Assembly: GCA_027943335.1 (NCBI GenBank)
Contig: BSBK01000966.1
Span: 496,001 to 560,000 of the forward strand
DNA: 64,000 nucleotides
From: Chamaecyparis obtusa
Lineage: Eukaryota; Streptophyta; Pinopsida; Cupressales; Cupressaceae
Direction: 5' to 3'
Shown here: in pieces, positions 34,849-45,847 of the stretch
Numbering within the stretch: the stretch's first letter is position 1
Layout: every line of letters starts with the position of its first letter
Notes under the pieces: generated by a model
What the model was told of the DNA's origin: nothing
Databases searched by the model: none
What the model saw: the letters and a program-made list of their open reading frames with translations, nothing else
Position numbers and translations under genes: made by a program

Positions 34849-37760
34849 AAAACAGAGCCTATGTAGTCTTTTATTTTTTTTATTATGTTAATGTTTCTAT
34901 AGAGTTTGGTGCTATTATAGAAAACTTTTGTTTTTCTATCTCCTGCCTCAAGCCAAGTTTCTCTTGACTTATGCCTCCAAAATATCTCTTCTTTTGCTAG
35001 TATATCCTCATATACCTTCATGAAATGAAGGTAAGGGGAACAAAGTGCATCATGTATATCTTTTAGCTTTTTCTCTTCTAAATAAAGTTCCTTATTCATA
35101 CCTTTTTCAAAAACTATTTTTGTAAGGGCTTCTAATTCTCCTTGTAGTTTGGTCTTTGTTTCAAAGTTGTTACCAAAGTTACTCTTTGTTCCATAATAAA
35201 TAATTTTCTTTAATTATTTTCATTTTTGATACTAGATATAAGATTTTTGAACCTTTTACTTCTATTTCCACTGACCATTTTTCTATTAATTTTAGGAAAT
35301 TCTCATCCTTGAGCCACATCTACTCAAATTTGAAGGGGCATATTTTAGGTTTGGTTTCTTCTGAGATACTCAATTGGATAGGAAAATGATCAGAGCCTGA
35401 GTATGCTAAAAAAATTTCATAAGGTGATAGGGAAACCTTTCCCAATTGCCTCTAAGAAGGAATCTATCCATCTTTTTTGCAATATTATTGAATCCCTGCC
35501 TCTTGTTGTTCCATTTAAATTTGACCTGCTTTGTCTTAACTTCCATCAAATTATTTTTTCTAACTCATTTCATAAAGTCTACAGCTGCTATGGATAATCT
35601 TGTCGATCCTTCCCATTTCTCTTTTGGGTCAAGAATGGCATTGCATCCCCTCCTAGTATTCATATTTGGCCTAGTATAGATTCAAATAATCATTCTATCT
35701 CTTTCCAGACTACTCTTTTATGAGTGGGGCCATAAATACTAACAAGTATAAACTAAAGATTACTTCGAACGCTCTTTACAATACCTCCAATCCAATTATT
35801 TTTCTCACAAATGATTGAAAGGAGACTAACCTTGGATCCTAGATTAGAGCTAATCGCCTAGAAACCTGTTCAATGGGAATATTGACCATGTCCCATATTG
35901 TTAAATTCTAAATTTAAGTATCATTGCCTCTTCATTGTTGAGTTTAGTTTCTTGAATTAATAATACTTTAGTTTTGCTTACAGCTATGTAGTGTTTCAAT
36001 ATTCACTTCTTGTTAGGGGCACTAAGGCCCCTAACATTCCATGTATTAATCCTCATGGCTCAATGGGAAGGTCCTTCCCCTTCCCTACATTAAATAGAGT
36101 AGTAATTTTAGTCTAATCAAGAGCTAAACCATCTTTTTTCTTCAGCTTTGATAGTGATTTTCTAACCCTCTTTTTATTGGTTTTTGCATAGTCTAGGGTT
36201 TCTTTGCAATCTTCAATGAGGGCTATTCCTAGGACATGAATCTCCTCTTTAGTTTCTCTACTGCCTAGATCTACCATCTCTTCCTCAAACATATTTTGAC
36301 TTTGTTCCTCTTCTTACAATTCTAATATCTTGGATATAAGTTGTTCTCTTTCTTTCTCAATTTCTTCCTTGTCAACCATGTCCACCATTATCCCCTCAAT
36401 AATTTTGTCCATGACTTTATCATAGATCTCCTCTAGGTTAATATATGTATTTTTTGTTGATTCAATTTTATGATCAATTACGTTACTTTTCAATTCATTT
36501 TAAATGCCTTCCAATCCTTCCCATACTAAGGGGCTATCCTTCCTACTCACTTCTTCATTATCTTTCAAGAACCTTCCTTGGTCAAGACATATTATTTCAT
36601 TATCCTTCACAGGATCAAGAAATTGATTATTATATGTAACCATCTCACCCTCCTCTAATTCCATCTCATCCTTATTCTTTTCCATCTTTTTGTTGTTGAA
36701 CTTTGATTCATAAATTTTATCGGCTAGTAGTAGAACTCTATTTGATTTCTTCTTGAGTAGGAATTTCTGTAATATTTTTTTGAGGGAGACTTGTGATGTA
36801 GTCACCATGGATTCCTTTATCAATATTTTTTGATCTAGCCTCTCCCTTTGACAAAAATATTTCCATACTTAGGGGCTGATCTTATTTTGTATTGTCCACT
36901 ATAGATATTTGATGCATAATTGATGGGATATCATTTTGATTTTCTATAGTAAATCCTCCTGTGTGTTCATTCAATCTGGTGTTAACCTCCGATACATGTG
37001 GAGGGTTTATTAATCATGTTGTAACATTTGTGGAATCCTTTTCTATTACATGCTTAATAGATCCTTTAAAAATATAAGTTTATATTATATACTGTATTTT
37101 TAGTTCTTAATTCTATAAGTTCTGGAGTGATTGTACATTTATGTCCATCTTTACTGCTATAACACAATCAGAATATGATAAAGAATCCTCTTCAAACCCT
37201 ACGAATTCTCCCATCTAATTTCCAATATTTATAATGATTTCATTATTCACCAATTATATTAGAAGATTAGGAAACATGATCAATATATCAGCTTTAAACG
37301 ATTTAAGAGTGCTAGGGTTGAAATTAGATTGCCAATCCATGAACATGAAACTTTGTCCTTTATATCATGGACTTCTACCAAAGAGGAATTTATTTTTTAA
37401 TTTTGCACTACAACAATCAATATAGAAAAAATCTTCAATTGAAACAAAGATACCTACCTGGCTCCTATAGGTTTGCTGATACCATTGTGTTACATCTTCC
37501 CTAGGAATCCCAAAACCATACCATCTGATAAATAAACCATAGGTTTTGAAATGATAACACATGCCACCTGTGATGCTATTTATGATATTTAAGGTAACCT
37601 TATCTTCTGTATCTGTGGTATGTGGCTTTTTCCTAGATGACAGTGACACATTTTGATCATTTGGTGGGGGCATAGGGATCCTGTTTGGGTGGATCTTGTT
37701 TGGGTGTGAAGCTTCAGGAGTATGACTTTTCTTGATATTTTCTTGTTGCATCGACCTTAT
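34849..37760 (-). mobile_element. LINE 5' two-thirds: ORF1, endonuclease and start of reverse transcriptase
   Basis: Read on the minus strand from high to low coordinates. The ORF1-like part lies at about 37751-36500 (KKPHTTDTEDKVTL; FIRWYGFGIPREDVTQWYQ; a second segment with EEGEMVTYNNQFLDPVK). An APE-type endonuclease starts near 36055 with NTWNVRGLSAPNKK and IQETKL. The linker to the reverse transcriptase has KEEIFWRHKSRETWLEAGDR (about 34990-34930). Many stops and shifts are present. It continues across the gypsy insertion at 20443. Plant LINEs of this layout move by target-primed reverse transcription; this copy is inactive. Confidence 0.85.
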
Positions 37761-38796
37761 TTTAGAAGATTGATTGCATGGAGGAGCCTTTGTGTTTACC
37801 CTAGGTCTAGGGTTTTTTGTTATAATAAATCTTTTTGTTAGGGATCGGCTTTATGAAACCCCCACATTTTTCTATAAAAGATGAAACCTCTTATTGTTCA
37901 TGAGAGGTTGAGCCATAGAATTTAAAATCAAAACTGATCAGGCAAGGGCGAAGGTTGAGGATCTCTAGCTCCCAACGCAACTCAATCCTATTGTGTAATT
38001 TGGGGTTTTTGATGTAATTGGGATGACCTAGATCTTGGAAACCCTTTTCTCTTCTTCCCTCCTACTCCTTTATGCCATAATCCAATCAACTCTCTTCATC
38101 TACCCATTTTTAACCAGTTGCCAATCAGGTTCTTTTTGGGGGGGGGGGAGCCCAACTGCTATGATTTTCGCCCACATTTCTCCATGATTTTTTATTCCAA
38201 TTTCTTGCCCCATTTCCAACAGTAGTTTTGCTAAGATAAACCATTGTATTTGTTTATGTAGATTTTCGCATTCAAAATCGCAGATCCATTTTGTAATTAC
38301 TAATACTACATTACATAAATGAAACCATATATTTTTATTTAACCTAATTCTATCTAAAGTTTTTGATATTTTAATATGTTTTAAATATAATTATATTTAA
38401 TATATTTCATAAATAAAATAATTACTTATATACAAATATTTAATATTTGTTGATCTTTTAAAAAAAGAAATAAATTAAAAAGTTATATTTCTAAAAATAA
38501 TAATTAAAATAATTCTTAAATAATATGGAAATATGTTTTCTTCCAAGTTTATTTTCCATATAAAATAAAATAATATAAATTTCAAATAGATTAAATAATA
38601 GATATATTAAAATATGTATGAAGCATATAAGTATTAGTTGAAAATAGATTAAATAATAAACATAAAATTTCTAAATCTAAATATAAGGTAGTTTTCAAGT
38701 ATTTAAAACTAATCTATAATTTTAGATATAAAAAATATTTATAAAAGTTTACAAGCTTTTAAAGATTTTTTAATGTAATAAATTTTTCACTAATTA
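36583..38796. repeat. Copy 1 of a >2-kb duplication shared with 43010-45154
   Basis: Sequence from about ACATATTATTTCATTATCCT (36583) to about 38796 matches 43010-45154 in the same orientation, with substitutions and small indels. It includes LINE ORF1 and about 500-800 bases of AT-rich DNA on its 5' side, with no coding content. Either the LINE has a long AT-rich 5' region or the segment was duplicated with its flank. Confidence 0.8.
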
Positions 38797-39700
38797 CCTC
38801 GAAGGGGTTCCTTATATGAAAGACATTCACCAAGGTTAGCCCGATCAATAGCTGTCTAGCATGCCGTACACAGGCAAGACGATTGAAATCATCTGAATCA
38901 TCCGCAACATTTGAAAAAGCATGATTTTGTAAAACTTTATAAATGCGAGCGTGACTGCATTTTGAAAAAGAATGATTTATCAACTTGCAATCAATCGAGG
39001 TTAGCTCTATGGTTTACGAGATGCATGTTGATTCAATTACAAAGTACTTTATAATGCTAGACGTCTGTTGTATTTCTCTGACAGTTTTTTGGATTATTAA
39101 AGTCATTCGTTATTTTACCTCGTTGGTTCTGCAATTGCTAATGGTGAATCTGAAGTAGGAAGACGAGGAAGATTTGAGCATGAGAGTTTCAAGCTTGACA
39201 ATATCCTATCAGTAGCAAATTTGGCCGCTGTTGGATGTGGTAGACAAGCTGAGGAACCTGGACATTATGAAAGAGGGAATCCAACTTCTGAGTATTGTGG
39301 TGGTGGGAGACCAGTCCAATGGCTGTTGAAGAATTAATTCCAACTATAAAACTTTCGGTGCATTTATGCAACCACTGACTGCCACCTGCAGCAGACCATG
39401 CTCTTATTCTGCACATAGAAGTCACCGTCTAGTACAGCCTGCCATCCACCTACTCTGATGTCCAAAAGCCTCTCTTTTTTTACTGCAGATTTCATGCATT
39501 TTGCACATGTCTGCAAACCTTTGTTGACTAGAATATGCAAGCTCATCTATAAATTTGTAGATGAAGGCATGAATTTGTAAGAGTGAGTCTAGATTTGGGG
39601 TTTCCTCATTGTAAAAATTCATTGTTGTTCTAATTTGTTCTATTTCTTAAATTGTTTTATTTTCTCACAGCTAGATCTTTGAGCAGCATTAGCTGTAAAT
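38797..39700. other. Unassigned sequence before the dynamin fragment
   Basis: Several short open frames on both strands (for example minus 38983-38759 and 39622-39422) are moderately GC-rich and gene-like in composition, but I do not recognise any of them. A 39-base segment at 38907-38945 recurs at 40136-40174. Confidence 0.35.
38907..38945. repeat. 39-bp direct repeat, left copy
   Basis: ACATTTGAAAAAGCATGATT and the following 19 bases match 40136-40174 with a single difference. The pair brackets a 1.2-kb block holding the dynamin-related fragment. Confidence 0.85.
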
Positions 39701-39705
39701 TTCTA

Positions 39706-40139
39706 CAATGGAAAGTCGAGCATGTTGGAGTCTCTAAAAGGCATCAAGTTTCCTCAGGGAATGGGTATCTGTACACGAGTTCCTCTCATAATGAGACTCC
39801 AAAGTTGCAGTGAAAAAACAAAGGTTTGCATTTCCATTGAATACAATGGCAAAAAGGAGACAATAAATGACTGGGACATAACTTCCAAAATCGATGCTGT
39901 GATGCATCAAATTGTAGGTGAAGGAAAAGGAATAAGCTACAACCCAATTACATTCCACATTACCAAAGTCAGAGCTCCCAATTCAACAATGGTGAATGTT
40001 CCCGACATTACTAGGGTTCCAATAGCCGGGCAGCCGAAGGACATTTATGAGAAAATCATAGAAATAATAATGCAGTACATCACTCCCAAGGAGAGTATAA
40101 TTCTAAACGTGTTGGCAACGAATGTGGATTTTCTGACAT
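39706..40139 (+). pseudogene. Dynamin-related protein 4-like GTPase domain fragment
   Basis: The reading NGKSSMLESLKGIKFPQGMG (from about 39706) continues ICTRVPLIMRLQ and later DITRVPIAGQPKDIYEKI and ESIILNVLATNVDF. This is the large-GTPase domain of the plant DRP4/Mx-like branch, which remodels membranes in intact proteins. The P-loop keeps GKSS but its upstream glycine is replaced. The switch-1 threonine (CTRVP) is kept. The G3 motif, normally Asp-Leu-Pro-Gly, reads Asn-Val-Pro-Asp, losing both key residues. Nothing before the P-loop or beyond VDF is recognisable, and the match stops where the 39-bp repeat begins. A captured or decayed fragment is likely. Confidence 0.75.
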
Positions 40140-40174
40140 TTGAAAAAGCATGATTTTGTAAAATTTTATAAATG
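40136..40174. repeat. 39-bp direct repeat, right copy
   Basis: Matches 38907-38945 with one difference. Starts at the end of the dynamin-related homology. Confidence 0.85.
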
Positions 40175-42072
40175 GTTGAGAGTGAGAAAAGACCATTTCA
40201 TCTGGAGTTTGGCTCTGCCTGTGGGGTCCACCAAAGACCATCTGTGCAATAATCCAGTTGTTTTGCGCCTGAAGGCAGATTTGAAATTACCTTCAATTTT
40301 GGAGGCCGTTGCAGGAAAGGATGCTCGATGTACTTAAAAGAGAGAGGAGAGATGTTTAGTGAGTATCTGAGGAGATGTGGGAAAGAGGCAGAATTGATGG
40401 TGGAGGAAACCTCAAATAAAGAAGTGTTGAAATTAGATTTGGTTGAGAGAAGTTCAAACCTGCAACCAAATGCACAGATTCTGTACATGAGCATGTGTCG
40501 TGGAAAGATATCGTATGCCACAATGTCATGTCATTTTCCATCCTCACCTCCAACAATTTGATGTCTGTATTCATTCTTATCGGGGTAATAAATAATAATA
40601 AAAAATGTGAGAAGATTGTCTCAGGATGAATGAGAGATTTTGAATAAATTCTCCGCATAAATTATAGATTTTACTTTAATATGTGTATTTAGTTTATTTA
40701 TTATACTATTTAAGCTAGAAATTGGGATATATAATTGGGTCAAGAAAATTGTTAGGTGAGAGGATCATCATTAAACTTGATTTCTCATTATGTTTTCAAT
40801 TTTCAATTTTCAATTTAAATTTGATGTAAAATATATACAATTGAGTCTAAAAATGTTTTCTGCTTAGAAAATTGCTATCTAAATTTGGTGTCCTAATAAT
40901 ATTTGATCATTTTATAATTTAATTTACAAGAGATCACATCAATTAAAAATAAATCTTGGATAAACTATAAAAGTAAATAATAGAAGTTCATAATTGTAGA
41001 AAATAGGGTAGTTGGTTTTTCATTGCAACCAAATCAATTATAGACTACAAGAGAGTGATCTCAAGAATTTATTTCTTCAATGTGAATATTTATATTAATA
41101 ATGAGCTGGCTTATTTTGTATAAATTCAATTCAACATTACTATGAATTATTCATTATCAAAACAAAAAATATTTCTCTTGATCATCAACCATAATTATAA
41201 ATGAAGCAAGAAAAATGTTAAAAAGGGAAGGCTTATTAAAATAAAATAATACAAATAATAATAAAAGAATTTTTTTTCATTCTATTTTATTCTCTTAGAG
41301 AGTCAAATAAAAATAAATTTAAAGTAAGAATTAAATTAGGTTAATCTATTATAAAATAAAACTATTAAATTATTATTTATTATGTAATTATTATCTAATA
41401 ATTGGTTTGATACATTAACTTAGTTTAGTCTATGGGATTTTTTGATTGTTAAATTGACATTGGAATTCTTTTGGTTTAACGTGATACACCCGCTATTGCC
41501 TTTAAAATCATTAAATGAATAGTTTTTCACATGAAAAGTTTTTCCACGCACATGCGAAGAAAACTTTAAGGAAATCATTTATGATAGAAAAAAAGGTGGA
41601 GCAAATGAAGAAATGAATCTACAACTGTTAACATATTCCAAGCTTTCTGCGTTGAATCATGAATACAATAAGTACATTCACTCATACATTTCTTTCTTTT
41701 TAAAGAGGAGTGATTTTGAAAGAAATAATTATTAGCAATTGAGTGACAAAAATTAATAAATATTTTGGGGGGAAGAGAAAGCAATTCTTAGATACATAAA
41801 GGTTTAATTTTTTTTATAGAAATCGGATTGGATTATAATATTAAAAAGAATTACATTTCTTAAAAAAATTTCATTCCTTTAAACTATCATGAATGAAAAT
41901 ATTCAATCTATCAATATCACCCTGACTTTAAATCATTTACTAAATACAATCTCATAAATACAATATAAATATAAATACATTAAATCCAAGATGTTTATTA
42001 ATAACTTCCTTAAGTATAATTTTAACTATTTAAGTAATAAATTCATTTTTTACATTAATAGTTTCCTTAGAT
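40175..42072. other. Unassigned then AT-rich spacer
   Basis: 40175-40560 has overlapping plus-strand open frames (ADLKLPSILEAVAGKDARC; YLKERGEMFSEYLRRCGKEA) that look protein-like but that I cannot assign. They may be another gene remnant. From 40600 to 42070 the DNA is AT-rich with nothing recognisable. Confidence 0.4.
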
Positions 42073-42338
42073 ATTGATGTTTGAGGTTGTGTAGAGATGC
42101 TTTGTGATTTCGTAGCTGGTGTGAGAAAGGTCAAGATCTTGGAGCATGTTTTTGCGATTGTACTTGCAGCTGCCGCAGTATTTTGAATATGGGTCGAAGT
42201 CAAAGGCATCGTAGCAGGCCTAGGTGAGCTCTCTGTATTTTATGAGCTCACTGCGGAGGAGATGGTCCATTGGCTCCACCAGCCCCTCCTAGTTATTCAA
42301 ACCCTGCACCTTCCTCCACACGTCGCTCAGCTTCCTTT
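42073..42338 (-). pseudogene. Phospholipase A1 fragment
   Basis: About 266 bases match the coding sequence at 46826-47090 of the minus-strand phospholipase gene (residues about 85-172), with substitutions, many of C-to-T or G-to-A type. It starts abruptly at ATTGATGTTTGAGG and ends at GTCGCTCAGCTTCC, where LINE-like sequence takes over. It is a third, non-functional copy of the family in this window. Confidence 0.85.
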
Positions 42339-44640
42339 TGAAAAGAAAGTCCTAAGGAATCTTCTAATCTCATCTTGTTTCTTAACCAGGATGTTTATGG
42401 AGGATAATTGACAGATGGGGATTGCTTAAAGAATTGTCTTTAACAAAACTTAGCTTTTCTTGTTGAGGGTAACCATTTCCCTTTCCATGATTCAGTTTTT
42501 CTTTCAAGAGTTTGTGATTATGTGGTCCCAAAGATCCTTGGATATATATCATTTATCGAGGGGATACCTAAATATTTACAAGGTAGCTCCCCCTTTTTAA
42601 AGTTAAGGATCTTGCATATGGATCTTTTTCTAAGTTAGGATTAGTATTAAAAAAAAGATTTTTTATTTTGCAACATTAATATCTTGAAGCTTTAGTGTAA
42701 GAGTCTAGAATTCTTTTGAATACCTTATCTTCAATAATGCTACCTTCACCATAAAGCATTGTATCATCTACAAAATGTTGGTAAGTTGTGGAGTCAAGGT
42801 TACTAGTAAATTTAATATCTTGAATATATTCTTCTTTCCCGGCCTTGCGTATTGACCTACCCAAGGCCTCAACCATAATTATAAATTGGAGTAAGTCCTC
42901 ATAGCTTTGTGCTTTATTTTTTTTGGAGTAAGTGCAAGTAAGGTATTATTTACTTCTTTTAGGAGGTTACCAGAGTTTCTAACCCCAAGGTTACCATAGG
43001 TTACATATTATTTCGTTATCCTTCATAGGATCAAGAAACTTATTGTTATATATAACCATCTCACCCTCCTCTAATTCCACCTCATCCTTATTCTCTGCCA
43101 TATTTTTGTGGTTGAACCTTGATTCATAAGTTTTATCAGTTGGTAGTAGAACTCTATTCATTTCTTCTTGAGTGGGAATTTCTTTAATATTTTGTTGAGG
43201 GAGACTTATGATGTAGTCACGATGGCTTCCTTTATCAATATTTTTTTATCTAGCCTCTCCCTTTGACATAAATATTGCCATACTTAGGGGCTGATCTTGC
43301 TTTGTATTGTCCACTATAGATATTTGATGCATAATTGATAGGATATCATTCTGATTTTCTATAGTAAATCCTCTTGTGTGTTCATTCAATATGATGTTAC
43401 CCTATGATACATGTGGAGGGTTTATTAATCATGTTGTGACATTTGTGGGATCCTTTTCTATTACATTCTTAATAGATCCTTTAAAAATACAAGTTTACAA
43501 ATTATATACTTCATTTTTAGTTCTTAATTCTATAAGTTCCAGTGATTGTACATTTATGTCCAGCTTTACTACTATAACACAATTAGAATATGATAAAGAA
43601 TCCTCTTCAAACCCTACAAATTCTCCCATCTAATTGCCAATATTTCTAATGATTTCATTATTCATCAATTATACTAGAAGATTAACGAAGCATGATCAAT
43701 CTATCAACTTTAAACGATTTAAGAGTGCTAGGGTTGAAATTAGATTGCTAATCCATGAATATGAAATTTTGCCCATCATGGACTTCTACCAAATAGGAAT
43801 TCATTTTTTAATTTTGCACTACAACAATAAATATAGAAAAATCTTCAAATAAAACAGAGATACCCACCTAGTTCCTATAGGTTTGTTGAAACCACTGCGC
43901 TATATCTTTCCTAGGAATCCTAAAACCACACCATCTGATAAATAAACCATAGGTTTTGCAATGTTGCTGATATCCAAGGTAACCTTGTCTTTTGTATCTG
44001 TGGTATGTGGATTTTGCCTAGATGACACTAACACATTTTGATCATTTGGTGGGGGCGTAGGGATCCTGTTCAGGTGTGAAGCTTCACGAGTACAACTTTT
44101 CATGATATTTTCTTGTGTGGATGATCCTCTGTGTTTACCCTAGGTCTAGGGTTTTTTTATAATGATTATTAAAATATTTTTTTCTATTAGGGGTCAGCTT
44201 TATGAAACCCTCTGTATTTTTCTATAGAGGATGGAACCTTTTATTGTTCGTGAGAGATTGAGCCATAGAGTTTAATCGAAACTGATCACGCAAGGGCAAA
44301 GGATGAGGATTTCTAGCTCCCAACTCAACTCAATCCTGTTGCGTAATTTGGGTTTTTTGTTCTAACTGGAATGACCTAGATCTTGGAAACCCTTTGCTCT
44401 TCTTCTCTCCTACTCCTTTTTGCTATAATCCACTCATCTCTCTTAGTCTTCCCTTTTTTAACTAGTTGCTAACTAGGTTCTATTTGTTTCTTTGGGGGGG
44501 GGAGAACCTAACCCCTATGATTTCTACCCACATTTCTCCATGATTTTTTATTCCAATTTCTTGCCCTATTTCCAACAGTAGTTTTGTTCAGCTAAACTAT
44601 CATATTCATTCCTGTAGGTTTTCGCATTCGAATTTGCAGA
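42339..44640 (-). mobile_element. Second LINE copy, internally deleted
   Basis: The minus strand carries a reverse-transcriptase piece at 42876-42676 with ALGRSIRKAG and the catalytic box FVDDTMLYGEGS (xxDD). Near 42900-42985 sequence similar to 20080-20160 appears. From 43010 upward it carries ORF1 sequence matching the first LINE (KVTLDISN, about 43985; PPPNDQNVLVSSRQNPHTTD, about 44060-44010). The endonuclease and much of the reverse transcriptase are missing between these parts. Confidence 0.75.
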
Positions 44641-45154
44641 TCCATTTTGTAATTACTAACAATACATTACACAAATGAAACCATATACTTTTATTTGAAC
44701 TAATTCTATCTAAAGTTTTTGATATTTTAATATGTTTTTAATATAAGTATATTTTATATATTTCATAAATAAAACAATCACTTATATACAAATATTTAAT
44801 ATTTGTTGTATCTTTTTAAAAAAAAATTAAAATTAGAAAGTTATATTTGTAAAAATAATAATTAAAATAATTCTTAAATAATATGGAAATATATTTTCTT
44901 CCAAGTGTTTTTTTCATATAAAATAAAATAATATGACTTTCAAATAGATTAAACAATAGATATGTTAAAACATGTATGAAGCAAATAAATATTAGTTAAA
45001 AATAGATTAAACAATAATACTTAAAATTTCTAAATCTAAATATAAGGTAGTTTTCAAGTATTTAAAACTAATCTATAATTTTACATTTCAAAAATATTTG
45101 TAGAAGTTTAAAAGCTTTTAAAAATTTTATAATTTAATAAATTTTCCATTAATA
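43010..45154. repeat. Copy 2 of the >2-kb duplication shared with 36583-38796
   Basis: Direct-orientation match to 36583-38796. The similarity ends at about AATTTTCCATTAATA (45154), against AATTTTTCACTAATTA in copy 1. Confidence 0.8.
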
Positions 45155-45402
45155 ATAAATTATTAATTAAATAATTTTATTATATTTTACATATTTTTCA
45201 TATTAAACAAATCAATAAAATTATCATCTTTATCTAAAAGATATGAAAATATTATTTTCAGATGTCTATTTTTTTAAAAAGACAGATATTCTAATTATGT
45301 ACAAATTGGTGACAACAACTTCGACTAAAATAAGTCGCTAATTGTGTAGTATGTTGTGACATCGCGGAATACTGTATTTTCCAGGCCTGGACTTTACGAT
45401 AT
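45155..45402. other. Short AT-rich spacer
   Basis: Nothing recognisable. Confidence 0.4.
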
Positions 45403-45632
45403 TTAGACTTGTGATCGGAAAAGGTGCAATGAACAGCTTGATATCGTATCTCATATTTGGGGAAAACTTGTGAGTTTCTTAATCTTCAAGACTGCAAATA
45501 AAAGTATTTGGTCTGAGTAGAAGGTCCATTGCATATACTTGTGAGTTTAAACAGAGAATTATAATTATCAGACATAATCATACAATCAGACAAGGCGGGA
45601 TTGGGGTCTTTGGGGCTGAACCCATCTGCCTT
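45403..45632 (-). pseudogene. Duplicated phospholipase A1 3' end (last codons plus 3' flank)
   Basis: This segment is a diverged tandem copy of 45659-45890. It holds the last dozen or so codons (about 45632-45590, GRWVQP-like reading) and about 190 bases of 3' flank. It lies about 256 bases from the matching part of the intact gene. The rest of that gene copy is absent. Confidence 0.75.
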
Positions 45633-45847
45633 TGCTTAAAAGGTATCCCACAACATAATTAGACTTGTGATAGGAATAGGTGCACTGAATAGCTTGATAT
45701 CCCTATCCCATGTTTCCGTTTCGTAATGTTAAGAGACCGCGCAAATAAAAGCATTTGGTCTGAGTAGAAGTTCGGATGCTAATAAACAGTTTAAACTCCG
45801 GGAATATCCAAAACAGAGAATTATAATTATCACTCTAAATCATACAA

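Noticed and set aside
40175..40561. Continuation of the dynamin-related protein
   Set aside because: The reading after 40139 does not follow the known GTPase sequence order; it may be another gene remnant but I cannot name it.
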